Source: Methylobacillus sp. (GTDB lineage: Bacteria; Pseudomonadota; Gammaproteobacteria; Burkholderiales; Methylophilaceae). Taken from it: a DNA stretch of 64,000 nt. The translations under genes were made by a program, and so were the position numbers. The notes under the pieces are model-generated. The model saw only the letters and a program-made list of their open reading frames with translations. It had not been told where the DNA came from and ran no database searches. The stretch is taken from assembly GCA_031277395.1 (NCBI GenBank), contig JAITML010000020.1:1-64000 (forward strand), read 5' to 3'. Position 1 is the first letter of the stretch. The number at the start of each line of letters is the position of its first letter. This document shows, piece by piece, positions 19,710-28,819 of this stretch.

Positions 19710-20669
19710 ATGAAGCAGCCATCTTCTCCCGTGAATCCACCGCCGGCCATTTTTCTCATGGGGCCGACCGCAAGCGGCAAGACGGGACTTGCCATCGCGT
19801 TGGCGCGGCATTTTCCTGTCGAGATTATCAGCGTGGATTCGGCGCTTGTTTATCGTGACATGAATATCGGCACCGCCAAGCCGGATGCGGCGACACTCGC
19901 GCGCATACCGCATCATTTGATAGACATACTCTCACCGGAAGCATCGTATTCTGCCGCGCAGTTTCGCGCTGATGCGCTAGCTCTTATGGCCGACATCACC
20001 CAGCGTGGAAAAATGCCATTGCTGGTCGGCGGGACGATGCTGTATTTCAAAACGCTGGAAGGCGGCATCAGCGAATTGCCTCAAGCCGATCCTGCGGTAC
20101 GGCGGCAACTGGAAGCGGATGCCGCGCAACATGGCTGGCCTGCGCTGCATCAACGCCTCGCTGAAATCGATCCCACCACAGCGGCGCGGCTGGAACCCGG
20201 CGATACGCAGCGCGTTCAACGCGCGCTGGAAGTCTATCTTGTGTCCGGCAAGCCGTTGTCGGCGTACTTTGTGGAAGATCAGAAATCCAGGCTTCCGTAC
20301 AGCTTGCTCAAGCTTGCTTTGCTGCCTTTCGACCGCGCCGTGCTGCATGAGCGCATCGCGCATCGTTTCGATCTTATGCTGGAACAAGGTCTGGTTGATG
20401 AACTGAGCAGTTTGCGTCGTCGCTACAAACTTTATCCCGAATTGCCAGCCATGAAATGCGTGGGCTATCGGCAGGCGTGGCAATACCTCGAAGGCGAGAT
20501 GGATGAATCCGCTTTGCGCGAAACCGGAATCGCGGCCACTCGTCAACTCGCAAAACGCCAGTTGACCTGGCTGCGCAGTATGGACGAACTGACGGAGCTG
20601 GATTGTTTGAGCAGCGAATTGGCCGAAAAAGCGTCTGTGGCGGTTGGCAATTTTCTTCGTGTCGCATAG
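19710..20669 (+). CDS. miaA: tRNA dimethylallyltransferase
   Basis: Adds a dimethylallyl group to A37 of tRNAs that read UNN codons. P-loop GPTASGKTGLAIALA, then ISVDSALVYRDMNIGTAKP and DTQRVQRALEVY are diagnostic; MKCVGYRQAWQYL is the C-terminal tRNA contact. About 319 residues. The start is uncertain between ATG 19710 and ATG 19698; neither has a good ribosome-binding site, and both follow the pldA stop closely. Confidence 0.94.
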   Translation: MKQPSSPVNPPPAIFLMGPTASGKTGLAIALARHFPVEIISVDSALVYRDMNIGTAKPDAATLARIPHHLIDILSPEASYSAAQFRADALALMADITQRGKMPLLVGGTMLYFKTLEGGISELPQADPAVRRQLEADAAQHGWPALHQRLAEIDPTTAARLEPGDTQRVQRALEVYLVSGKPLSAYFVEDQKSRLPYSLLKLALLPFDRAVLHERIAHRFDLMLEQGLVDELSSLRRRYKLYPELPAMKCVGYRQAWQYLEGEMDESALRETGIAATRQLAKRQLTWLRSMDELTELDCLSSELAEKASVAVGNFLRVA

Positions 20670-20705
20670 AAGCTGATTGCAAAACCGCCACTTCGTATTG
20701 AATTC

Positions 20706-21596
20706 ATGAGTATTGTAAAAAATTCAGCAACAAAACATCCGTCAGTGGCGACCTTCGGCTTGCTGTTCGGCGCGACCGTATGGGGGATGATCTGGTATCC
20801 CTATCGCCTGTTGGAGCAAGCAGGAGTCTCCGGCGCGCACGCGAGTTTTTTGACCTATGCGATCGCGCTGCTTATCGGTTTGGTGATTTTCGCGCGGCAC
20901 TGGCGCGAGCTGGGGCGTGACCCGCTAACCGTGCTTGTGCTCGCGCTGGCTGCCGGATGGTGCAATCTCGCCTATGTGCTGGCGGTGATCGACGGCGAAG
21001 TGGTGCGCATCATGCTGCTGTTTTATCTTTCGCCGCTTTGGACCTTGCTGCTCGCGCGTATTTTGTTGCATGAACGCGCAGGAAAGCGCGGCACGCTGGT
21101 CATTATCTCCTCGCTGTGCGGCGCATTCATCATGCTGTGGGAGCCCGCGCACGGATTTCCGCTGCCGCGCAGCATCGCGGAATGGCTGGCGCTGTCGTCG
21201 GGCGCCGCATTTGCCGTGACCAATGTGCTGACGCGTCGCGCCACGCATCTTTCGCTCGCGCAAAAATCCGTCGCAGTCTGGGGTGGTGTGGCGGTGCTGG
21301 GATTGGTATTTTTGCTGTTTTCGGATCAGCCCGTCATCAGCATTTCCTCCGGTCACTGGTGGCTGATGCTGCTCATGGGCGTGGTACTGCTGGTTACCAC
21401 GCTGCTCGTACAATATGGCGTCACGCATACACTGGCAACGCGCGCGGCGGTGATTTTTCTGTTCGAACTGGTCGTCGCCACGCTATTCGCATGGATGATG
21501 GCGAATGAAACACCGAGTATGCGCGAGCTCATAGGCGGCACGATGATAGTCGCCGCCACGCTTTTTAGCGCCGCGCCGAAAAATACGCAGACGTGA
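20706..21596 (+). CDS. DMT-family (EamA) transporter
   Basis: 296-residue polytopic protein with about ten hydrophobic segments in two repeats of five, the EamA layout. TWPYR-like features are weak (WGMIWYPYRLLEQAG in helix 1), and the second half carries GTMIVAATLFSAAP near the end. Family members export metabolites such as amino acids, but substrate cannot be told. It lies 36 bases after miaA without a clear promoter. Confidence 0.82.
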   Translation: MSIVKNSATKHPSVATFGLLFGATVWGMIWYPYRLLEQAGVSGAHASFLTYAIALLIGLVIFARHWRELGRDPLTVLVLALAAGWCNLAYVLAVIDGEVVRIMLLFYLSPLWTLLLARILLHERAGKRGTLVIISSLCGAFIMLWEPAHGFPLPRSIAEWLALSSGAAFAVTNVLTRRATHLSLAQKSVAVWGGVAVLGLVFLLFSDQPVISISSGHWWLMLLMGVVLLVTTLLVQYGVTHTLATRAAVIFLFELVVATLFAWMMANETPSMRELIGGTMIVAATLFSAAPKNTQT

Positions 21597-21622
21597 ACTT
21601 TTTTCATAGTAAAAGATACAGA

Positions 21623-21652
21623 TACCCGATATTATTATTACGGGTAATACCC
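21623..21652 (+). promoter_or_regulatory. Overlapping palindromes upstream of an exported protein gene
   Basis: TACCCG (21623-21628) pairs with CGGGTA (21641-21646), and the second arm also begins the palindrome GGGTAATACCC (21642-21652). The two cannot form at once. The site lies 26 bases before the next start and could be an operator; no regulator is known. Confidence 0.35.
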
Positions 21653-21677
21653 AAAAGCGATAAAAAGGGAGCTGAAA

Positions 21678-22124
21678 TTGAAGGTGAAATCCGCGCTGCT
21701 ATCTCTTGCACTGTTCTGCGCCACGGGCGCGGCGCAGGCTGCTCCCGGTATATTGTCCGCCATCGAAAGCGAAGATCTCAAACCCGTGCCCGAAGCTGTC
21801 AGTCTGGCCATCGGCAAACAGGCAGGCGAGTGCCAGTTGCAAGGCGAAAAAATCGCCTTGTCACCAAATAGAAAAATCACCACATGGTTTGTCACTACGG
21901 CGGATGCCTGTGACTGGGGTGCGGCAAATGGCCCCATCTGGCTGGTCGCCGAGCGCGAAGCAAGCAAGCCGGTCGTGATACTCAGCACAGGTGGAGCCGC
22001 CGTGAGGATCGTCAACAACCAGAACAGCGATTTCCCGGACATTGCCATTGCGGGTGGCTCCGCCGGAGACAACGACAAAAATGCCATCTATTCTTTTAAC
22101 GGGAAAAAGTACGTCAAGAAATGA
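21678..22124 (+). CDS. Exported protein of unknown function
   Basis: 148 residues. A clear signal peptide (VKSALLSLALFCATGAAQA, cleavage before APG) leads to a mature domain with two Cys (GECQLQGE and DACDWG) that may form a disulfide. The C terminus reads GDNDKNAIYSFNGKKYVKK. No family recognised. The start is probably TTG at 21678, six bases after GGGAG; GTG at 21684 is also possible. Likely periplasmic. Confidence 0.75.
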   Translation: MKVKSALLSLALFCATGAAQAAPGILSAIESEDLKPVPEAVSLAIGKQAGECQLQGEKIALSPNRKITTWFVTTADACDWGAANGPIWLVAEREASKPVVILSTGGAAVRIVNNQNSDFPDIAIAGGSAGDNDKNAIYSFNGKKYVKK

Positions 22125-22134
22125 GCCGAATGCT

Positions 22135-22572
22135 ATGCAACGCCTGATTATCCCCGGAGTAGTGGAACTAACCGCGCTTGATATGGCGACTTCCGCGCGA
22201 CTTTTTCTGATCGGATCGCTGCCGGAAAATGAAACCGTGTGGGGCGATATAGAGGTAAGCGTGATCAGCGATGATTCGGCAGCCATCACGCCGCAACAAT
22301 CCACGCGCATCGCCGAAGTGCTGGCCGCCCATGCGCATATTTTGAATCTCGCCGCGGAGTTTGTTTCCATCAGCTCGGGTGTATCGCTGGAATTGCTGCA
22401 ACTGGGGCTGCCTGCGTTCAGCTTTTATCGCGATACGGAGCACTCCCCACTTGAAATGACCGTGCATTTTCAAGCGTGTGTGCTCTGCCCGGAGGCGGGG
22501 ATCGTGGTTGATTTTGAGGGCGACATCCCTTTTGGCTGGTCAGATGTGATGGATGTCGAGGATTATTCATAG
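22135..22572 (+). CDS. Hypothetical protein
   Basis: 145-residue acidic, soluble-looking protein with no signal or membrane segment. It begins MQRLIIPGVVELTALDMATSARLF and has a Cys pair in QACVLCPEAG. The ATG at 22135 lies ten bases after the previous gene's stop; an upstream in-frame start at 22042 lies within that gene. No family recognised. Confidence 0.65.
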   Translation: MQRLIIPGVVELTALDMATSARLFLIGSLPENETVWGDIEVSVISDDSAAITPQQSTRIAEVLAAHAHILNLAAEFVSISSGVSLELLQLGLPAFSFYRDTEHSPLEMTVHFQACVLCPEAGIVVDFEGDIPFGWSDVMDVEDYS

Positions 22573-22573
22573 A

Positions 22574-22592
22574 GACGGGTTTCAGCCCCGTC
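22574..22592. terminator. Hairpin between convergent genes
   Basis: GACGGG (22574-22579) and CCCGTC (22587-22592) form a 6-bp stem with a 7-base loop between the converging ends of the hypothetical gene and the glycosyltransferase gene. There is no T run, so terminator activity is uncertain. Confidence 0.35.
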
Positions 22593-22597
22593 GTGCC

Positions 22598-24445
22598 TCA
22601 TTGTCCGGGCTCTGCAACAGAAAAAGATAGTGGCGGCAAATTTTGTTCATGTCGCTGCCACATTTGCCGATATGCGGTTTCAAGATTGCACGTGAAGCGC
22701 GGCGTATCGAATAACGGCGCATGCGAGCGCCCTGTGATCAGGCGTTCGCGCAAAGCGGTCAGCCGCGCCGAGTTGGCGGCAAGCTGGATCGCGACAGATT
22801 CATATTCCTCGTAGCTATGCGTGACAAGTTCCGGCAATCCCGCCGCTTGCAGCAAGCTGGCCGCGACGCGAGAGGTGAAGGTCGCGCCGAGCATGGTCAG
22901 CAGCGGCAATCCCGCCCACAGCGCGTCACTGGCCGAGGTATGCGCGTTATAGGGCGCGGTGTCAAGAAAAAGATCGGCGCAACGATGCCGCGCGATGTGT
23001 TCCGCCTGTGTCGTTCGTGGCGCGAAAATGATCCGGTCGGGGTGGACACCACGCGCCTCGGCCTCACGTCGCAGATTGGCTTTTGCCCAAGCATTGCATT
23101 CCAGCAGCCACAGCACGCTATGCGGAATTTCTGAAATAATTTTCATCCAACTATCAAATAGTTGTGGCGTAATCTTAAAGTTTTGGTTGAAACAACAAAA
23201 TACAGTTTTATCCTTGGGTAGGCCGCATGAAATACGTGTTGGCGTGGGCGCGTCGGGGCGTGTGTGATTATTCGGCTGGTAGCAATCCGGCAGCCAGGCG
23301 AATTGCTCGCTGTAGTGCGCAGCTTCGCTTTCGGGCGTGATGGTGTGATCCGTGAGCAGATAATCCGCGAACGGCGCGCCCAGCGTGCCCGGAAAACCCA
23401 GCCAGTTGACCTGCACCGGCGCGGGTCGGAGCGCCAAAATCGCGCTGCGGCTGTGGTGCGTGTAGCCAGTCAAATCCACGAGAATATCAATATGATCGTC
23501 AAAAATTCGCTGCGCGGCCTGTTGCAGTGAAAGCGGGCGGATGTCGCGAAAATGGTCGAAAGCGTGTTCCCAGCGTTTGCGCGTGTCGCTTTTATCATCC
23601 GCGCCGCAGGAGTAGCCAAAAATCTCGAAACCTTGCCGGTCATGCAGTTCCATGAGCTCCAGCGCGAGTGTGGCCAAAGGATGTTCGCGGAAATCCGCCG
23701 AAAGATAGCCAATGCGCAGACGTGAATTGGCTTTGCGCGCGCGCAAGGCGGAAAGCCGCTCCGGCACGGGTTCCAAGCCTTTGAAACGGTTTTTTACCCA
23801 ATGTTTGCTGCATAGCTGCTGCTCGGCGGCAGTCGTGCCGGGGAGCGACAGAAACGCAAACGGCGCAATCTCTGCCTGCGGTTCTTCGCGCACGAGGCGG
23901 CGAATTTCCACGATTTGCTCATCCCAATCCCGCCAGTCGCAAATATGCTGGCGCTGATGCAGCAAATGCATGCGCGCATGATGCAAACGCGGATTGAGTT
24001 TTAGCGCGGTTTGATAACAGGCGATGGCCTCATCGAGTTGCCCAAGCTCACGCAACACATTACCGAGATTGTTGTGGCAATCCGCATCGCTCGGATCAAT
24101 TTGCAGCGCCGCGCGATAACTTGCTGCGGCCTGTTGCGGCCTGCCCAATTCACGCAGCGCGTTGCCCAGATTGTAATGCGCGGCAAGCTGGCCGGGATCC
24201 GCCTTCAACGAAGCCGCAAACTGCGAAGCAGCCTCCTCAAAGCGCCCCAGCGCGAACAGCGCATTGCCGAGTTGCAGCAAAATCTGCGGGTGGCCGGGCG
24301 CGAGCTTGAGCGCGGTTTTGAAAGTCTCCAGCGCAAGATCGGGATTATCCTGTAATTGCAGATTGCCCAGCTCGTAACGCAATGCAGGATTGCGCGGATC
24401 GCGTTTGATGGCTTGTTGCAGTTGCTGGCACTGTGGAGATGGCAT
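22598..24445 (-). CDS. TPR-containing GT41 glycosyltransferase (OGT/SPINDLY-like)
   Basis: 615 residues. The N-terminal 160 or so residues hold four to five TPR units (for example HYNLGNALRELGRPQQAAASYRAALQIDP, shown here by NLGNALRELG and NNLGNVLRELG). The C-terminal half is the GT41 catalytic region: LRIGYLSADFREHPLA, HIDILVDLTGYTHHSR, VQVNWLGFPGTLGAPFADY and DLFLDTAPYNAHTSASDALWAG. Bacterial relatives are putative O-GlcNAc-type transferases or adhesin glucosyltransferases; the acceptor is unknown. Stands alone, with no adhesin next to it. An 80-base stretch at 23131-23210 has only 22 G/C. Confidence 0.88.
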   Translation of the reverse strand: MPSPQCQQLQQAIKRDPRNPALRYELGNLQLQDNPDLALETFKTALKLAPGHPQILLQLGNALFALGRFEEAASQFAASLKADPGQLAAHYNLGNALRELGRPQQAAASYRAALQIDPSDADCHNNLGNVLRELGQLDEAIACYQTALKLNPRLHHARMHLLHQRQHICDWRDWDEQIVEIRRLVREEPQAEIAPFAFLSLPGTTAAEQQLCSKHWVKNRFKGLEPVPERLSALRARKANSRLRIGYLSADFREHPLATLALELMELHDRQGFEIFGYSCGADDKSDTRKRWEHAFDHFRDIRPLSLQQAAQRIFDDHIDILVDLTGYTHHSRSAILALRPAPVQVNWLGFPGTLGAPFADYLLTDHTITPESEAAHYSEQFAWLPDCYQPNNHTRPDAPTPTRISCGLPKDKTVFCCFNQNFKITPQLFDSWMKIISEIPHSVLWLLECNAWAKANLRREAEARGVHPDRIIFAPRTTQAEHIARHRCADLFLDTAPYNAHTSASDALWAGLPLLTMLGATFTSRVAASLLQAAGLPELVTHSYEEYESVAIQLAANSARLTALRERLITGRSHAPLFDTPRFTCNLETAYRQMWQRHEQNLPPLSFSVAEPGQ

Positions 24446-24469
24446 GGACAGATTCTACATGACTCCCGT

Positions 24470-26413
24470 TTATGGTTGAGTTCCCACCCGTGCTCCAACC
24501 AGCCGCCTGAGCCCGCGTTCACGCAGCAAAAACCGGTTGGGATCAAGTGCGCGGGCGAGGGTGGCATCCATGGGCAGGGGTTCGTTTTCAAGCATGGCGG
24601 CGATGAATTCGGCGCAGAGCGGGGCGGTCAGCATACCTTTGGAACCGTGCGCAATATTGACGTGCAAGCCTTCCAGCCACGGTAAATCACTTGGCGATTT
24701 GCGGCTGCCGATCTCATAGCGTTCCGCGAGCAGCGTTGCATCCAGCAGCGGTCCGGCCATGGGCAGATAATCGGGTGACGCGCAGCGCAACGAAACACGT
24801 CCGTTGAGCCTGGATGGATCAAGCTCTTTCCCGCCCAAGCCATCGTGCAGCGCAGGCGAAAGCGCGCGCAGCATGGCAAGGTTGCGCGCGTGATCTTGCG
24901 GGCGCAGCGCGAGATCGGCATCGTCGGGCGAAAACGAAGCGCCGACGCAATGGCTGCCTTCCCGCGCCGGGCTGATATAGCCTTCGGTGCAAACTACGGC
25001 TTTGAGCCGGCGGCTGGTTTCCGTCGCGGGGATTTGTGTGATCTGTCCGCGCACGGGTTCCAGTGGCAGATGCGGCGCGAAGCGCAGACTGTCATTGGCC
25101 GTGCAAATGATGACGACTGGCGCGACGGCAACGATGCCATTGTGATCACATACCTGCCAGCCGTCACATTTTTTTTCCAGTGCGAGCGGTTCGCATGAAA
25201 ACTTTTTCCGGATTGCCGGATGATTTGCCAGCGCGTCGCATAGTGCGGGCGGATGTAACCACGCGCCATCTGGAAACCACAGTCCGCCGTGCGGCATTTC
25301 CAATCCGGTTAATTCACCGGCCTCGGCAGCGGTGACAGCACACACCAGATATTCGGGCAAGGCGCGCGCGGCGACTTCAGCGCAACGCCGGGCTTCACGG
25401 GCGTTGAATGCCTGCTGCAACAGTCCGCAATTATCCCAATCGCGGCCTTTTTCCAGCAGCATTTCCGCGAGGCGCAGCGTGTGCAAAAAACCACCCAACG
25501 CAATCCGGCTGAGCGGAATGTCATGGCCGGAAAGACGCGGGTAGAGCACACCCTGCGGATTGCCTGAAGCTTCCTGCGCGAGTGCCGCGTGTCGTTCGAT
25601 GAGCGTGACTTGCCAACCACGAACAGCCAATGCATGAGCGGAAGATGCGCCCGCGATACCACCACCGATGATGACCGCGTGTTTTTTCGTGGGCGTGCCC
25701 AAATCGGGCGAAGTTGAAAACTCTCCGCGCAGCATCTCCCGCTTGCTGCCGTAGCCTTGTGTTTTTTCCACGGCGAATCCGGCGGCCTGCAATCCGCGCC
25801 GTACCAAACCCGCGCTTGTGAACGTAGCGAAAGTGCAGCCGGGCGAAGCCAGGCGGGCGATCTCGTGAAAGATTTCCGGTTGCCACAGTTCCGGATTTTT
25901 TGCGGGCGAAAATCCGTCGAGAAACCACGCATCCACGCCGGCCTTGAGTTGTGGCAAGGTCGCGCGCGCATCGCCGATCAGCAATGTCAACGTAACGCGC
26001 CCGCCGTCGAATACCAGTTGCTGCCAGCCGGGAACAATGCGGTGATAACGCGCAGTGAGCATCCGGGAAAATTCCGCGAGTTCCGGCCACATCGCCAATG
26101 CGCGTTGCAAATCGTCATGCGCGAGCGGAAATTTCTCCGTGCTTACGAAATGCAGCCGTGCGTGTGCAGGAGCCGTTTCACGCCAAAGCTGCCACGCGCA
26201 GAGAAAATTAAGCCCGGTGCCGAAACCGGTTTCAGCAATGGTGAAACGGTCGCGGGCAAGCGACATCCAGCGTTCCTGCAAACGATTACTGCACAGAAAA
26301 ACGTGGCGCGTTTCGGCAATGCCGGAATCGCGCGAAAAATAAACATCGTCGTACAGCGTGGAAACAGGCTGGCCGTCCTGCCAGTCCAGCAATTTGGGTT
26401 GCGCGGTATTCAT
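24470..26413 (-). CDS. mnmC: Bifunctional tRNA mnm5s2U biosynthesis protein MnmC
   Basis: Completes 5-methylaminomethyl-2-thiouridine at the tRNA wobble base. The N-terminal methyltransferase domain (about 1-235) has TIAETGFGTGLNFLCAW and AWFLDGFSPAKNPELW; the C-terminal FAD oxidoreductase domain has AVIIGGGIAGASSAHALA with the Glu-containing LIERH. 647 residues, near the 668 of E. coli. ATG at 26413 (MNTAQPKLLDW) is chosen; the upstream in-frame extension to 26719 overlaps the divergent methyltransferase gene and is not real. Confidence 0.95.
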   Translation of the reverse strand: MNTAQPKLLDWQDGQPVSTLYDDVYFSRDSGIAETRHVFLCSNRLQERWMSLARDRFTIAETGFGTGLNFLCAWQLWRETAPAHARLHFVSTEKFPLAHDDLQRALAMWPELAEFSRMLTARYHRIVPGWQQLVFDGGRVTLTLLIGDARATLPQLKAGVDAWFLDGFSPAKNPELWQPEIFHEIARLASPGCTFATFTSAGLVRRGLQAAGFAVEKTQGYGSKREMLRGEFSTSPDLGTPTKKHAVIIGGGIAGASSAHALAVRGWQVTLIERHAALAQEASGNPQGVLYPRLSGHDIPLSRIALGGFLHTLRLAEMLLEKGRDWDNCGLLQQAFNAREARRCAEVAARALPEYLVCAVTAAEAGELTGLEMPHGGLWFPDGAWLHPPALCDALANHPAIRKKFSCEPLALEKKCDGWQVCDHNGIVAVAPVVIICTANDSLRFAPHLPLEPVRGQITQIPATETSRRLKAVVCTEGYISPAREGSHCVGASFSPDDADLALRPQDHARNLAMLRALSPALHDGLGGKELDPSRLNGRVSLRCASPDYLPMAGPLLDATLLAERYEIGSRKSPSDLPWLEGLHVNIAHGSKGMLTAPLCAEFIAAMLENEPLPMDATLARALDPNRFLLRERGLRRLVGARVGTQP

Positions 26414-26437
26414 GGTTGAGGCATATTTTCGCACGAT

Positions 26438-26962
26438 ATGCACACTCCCCACGAATCGCCTTCCCCCTGGCTGATCCGCCATGCCCCCTTGATTCCGAAA
26501 AACGGGCTTGTGCTTGATCTCGCGTGCGGCAGCGGGCGCAACACGCGCTGGCTGGCGGAGCAGGGCTGGCGCGTATGTTCGGCGGATATCGACGAGGCAG
26601 CAATAGCCGGGTTGCGAGATGTTTTGAATGTGCAGGCGATGGTGGCTGATATTGAAAACAATGCGTGGCCGTTCGGAGAGCAAACGTTTGATGGCATTGT
26701 GGTGTGCCGCTATCTGCATCGTCCGTTGTTACCCAGACTCGCAGAATCGCTCGCCTCAGGCGGCGTGTTGATTTATGAAACTTTTATGCGCGGGCAGGAG
26801 CAATTTGGCCGCCCGAAAAATCCGGATTTTCTGTTGCGCCCCGATGAACTGCGTGAAGTTTATGAAAAAGAACTGACCATCGTTGCTTTTGAGCAAGGCA
26901 TCATGCAGGGATCGCATCTCGCAATGATGCAACGACTGTGCGCGATTCGGAATGCAGGTTGA
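26438..26962 (+). CDS. Class I SAM-dependent methyltransferase
   Basis: 174 residues with motif I LVLDLACGSGRNTRWLAEQG and an acidic end of strand 2 (CSADID), a short methyltransferase related to the TehB/UbiE-like group. Motif GGVLIYETFMRGQEQFGRPKNPDFLLRP is common in small housekeeping methyltransferases of Proteobacteria. Substrate unknown. Divergent from mnmC with 24 bases between the starts. Confidence 0.85.
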   Translation: MHTPHESPSPWLIRHAPLIPKNGLVLDLACGSGRNTRWLAEQGWRVCSADIDEAAIAGLRDVLNVQAMVADIENNAWPFGEQTFDGIVVCRYLHRPLLPRLAESLASGGVLIYETFMRGQEQFGRPKNPDFLLRPDELREVYEKELTIVAFEQGIMQGSHLAMMQRLCAIRNAG

Positions 26963-27037
26963 TTCGCCTCACGCAAGACGCGCATAATGTGCAGTCCATC
27001 AATTCATTCCCACATAAAAACTGGTTTCCAAAAAATC

Positions 27038-28819
27038 ATGAAAATTTTTCCTCTGGCCGCAGTTGCGCTGGCCCTCATCCTGCAAGCTTGCAGCCAACAG
27101 CCGGTCATGCAAAACGCATCCATAAAAGATTGGCCGAGTTATGGCCGCGACTATTCCAATAATCGTTTTTCACCGCTTACGCAGATCAATCGTGAAAGCG
27201 CGGGGCACCTGACTTCGGCCTGGGTGTATCGCAGCGGAGTGAAGGCGACATTTCAGGCCACGCCCATTGTGGTGGATGGCGTGATGTATCTTTCCCTGCC
27301 GTTTAACCATGTAGTTGCGCTCGATGCGAAAACCGGCGCTCAACTTTGGCGTTACGAACACAAGCGTCGCGAAGGGTGGAGCATGTGTTGCGGGCCGGGC
27401 AATCGCGGTGTTGCGGTGAGTGGCGGCAAGGTTTATATCGGCACTGTGGATGCGCGGTTGATCGCACTCGACGCGAAAACCGGACAGGTGATCTGGGATA
27501 TCGACGCGGTCAGTGAAAATGTGAACACCGAAGGCATAGATGATTTGCACGCGGATGATCCGCTGAGCCGCGATAAAGTCACAGGCGGCACGGGCGTTGG
27601 CATTGCGATGGCGCCGGTCATCTATCAGGGCAAGGTAATCGTGGGCATCACCGGCGTGGGCTATGGTCTGCACATCGACGCACCGCGTGAGGATGCGCCG
27701 CTTGGCGCGGTGATCGGCGTGGCGGGGCGCTATGGCCGCCCCGGTTTCCTCGCCGCGTTTGATGCGGAAACCGGCAAGCGGATATGGCAATTCGACACGG
27801 TTCCTCCGCAAGGTTGGGAAGGGCAGTTCAGTGCAACCACGCCGGACGGCATTCCTCTCAACCGCGACATTGTCCGTGAAAAAGCCGCACTCGCGCAGTA
27901 TGAGGATGCATGGCGTTATGGCGGCGGCTCGGCATGGACTACACCGGCGATTGACCCCAAGCTGGGTCTGCTCTATTTCGGCACCGGCAATCCTTCACCG
28001 CAAATGGATGATGTTTCGCGCCCTGGTGACAATCTTTATACCGTGTCGCTCGTCGCGCTCGACATTGCCACCGGCAAGCTGCGCTGGCATTACCAGCAGG
28101 TGCCGCATGACATCTGGGGCTACGATGTCGCCAGTCCGCCTGTATTATTTGATTTCAAACGCGACGGAAAAACCATTCCCGCCGTTGGTCACGCAAGCAA
28201 AACGGGCTGGTTTTATGTGCATGATCGCGCCACCGGCGAGCTGCTGCTGAAATCCGAAGCCTTCGTGCCGCAATCCAATATGTTCACGCATGCCACGTCG
28301 CAAGGCACGCGTATTTATCCCGGCGTGTTCGGCGGCGTCAACTGGTCGCCGAGCGCGGTGGATGAGGCGCATCATCTGGCCTTCGTCGCCGCCATGCACA
28401 TGCCGGTGCGTTACACGTTGCGCGAAACCCCGGCCAGCGGCGACAAACCCGCCATACGCTACACCGTCTCGGAACCGATAGACGAGCCGAAATGGGGATT
28501 ACTCTCGGCGATTGATCTCGTTACCGGAAAAATCCAGTGGCAGCAAAAAACGCCGGAACCGCTGGTCGGCGGCGTGCTCGCAACCGCAGGTGGCGTGTTG
28601 TTCACCGGCGAGGGCAGCGGCAACTTCAACGCCTACGACAGCGCCACCGGCAAACTCTTGTGGCAAGCCAAGGCGGAAGCAGGTGTGAACGCGCCGCCTA
28701 TAACCTATGAAATCGACGGCGATCAATACGTGGCTGTTGCCGCCGGAGGCAACGCGATCTGGGGTTACAAGCAAGGCGACTATGTGCTCGTCTTCAAACT
28801 CGACAAGGCCGAAAAATGA
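27038..28819 (+). CDS. PQQ-dependent dehydrogenase, predicted outer-membrane lipoprotein
   Basis: 593 residues. The lipobox Leu15-Gln-Ala-Cys18 is followed by Ser19, predicting an outer-membrane lipoprotein facing the periplasm. The rest is the eight-bladed quinoprotein propeller, with tryptophan-docking repeats such as ALDAKTGAQLWRYEH, AFDAETGKRIWQFD and SAIDLVTGKIQWQQ. Adjacent Cys117-Cys118 (SMCCGPGNRG) match the vicinal disulfide over PQQ. No haem-binding CxxCH is present, so it is not a quinohaemoprotein. In the active-site stretch PHDIWGYD, Gly361 replaces the Asp usual in WDYD; Asp363 remains. Substrate unknown (alcohol or sugar). No pqq synthesis genes are in the window. Start ATG at 27038. 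Confidence 0.87.
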   Translation: MKIFPLAAVALALILQACSQQPVMQNASIKDWPSYGRDYSNNRFSPLTQINRESAGHLTSAWVYRSGVKATFQATPIVVDGVMYLSLPFNHVVALDAKTGAQLWRYEHKRREGWSMCCGPGNRGVAVSGGKVYIGTVDARLIALDAKTGQVIWDIDAVSENVNTEGIDDLHADDPLSRDKVTGGTGVGIAMAPVIYQGKVIVGITGVGYGLHIDAPREDAPLGAVIGVAGRYGRPGFLAAFDAETGKRIWQFDTVPPQGWEGQFSATTPDGIPLNRDIVREKAALAQYEDAWRYGGGSAWTTPAIDPKLGLLYFGTGNPSPQMDDVSRPGDNLYTVSLVALDIATGKLRWHYQQVPHDIWGYDVASPPVLFDFKRDGKTIPAVGHASKTGWFYVHDRATGELLLKSEAFVPQSNMFTHATSQGTRIYPGVFGGVNWSPSAVDEAHHLAFVAAMHMPVRYTLRETPASGDKPAIRYTVSEPIDEPKWGLLSAIDLVTGKIQWQQKTPEPLVGGVLATAGGVLFTGEGSGNFNAYDSATGKLLWQAKAEAGVNAPPITYEIDGDQYVAVAAGGNAIWGYKQGDYVLVFKLDKAEK

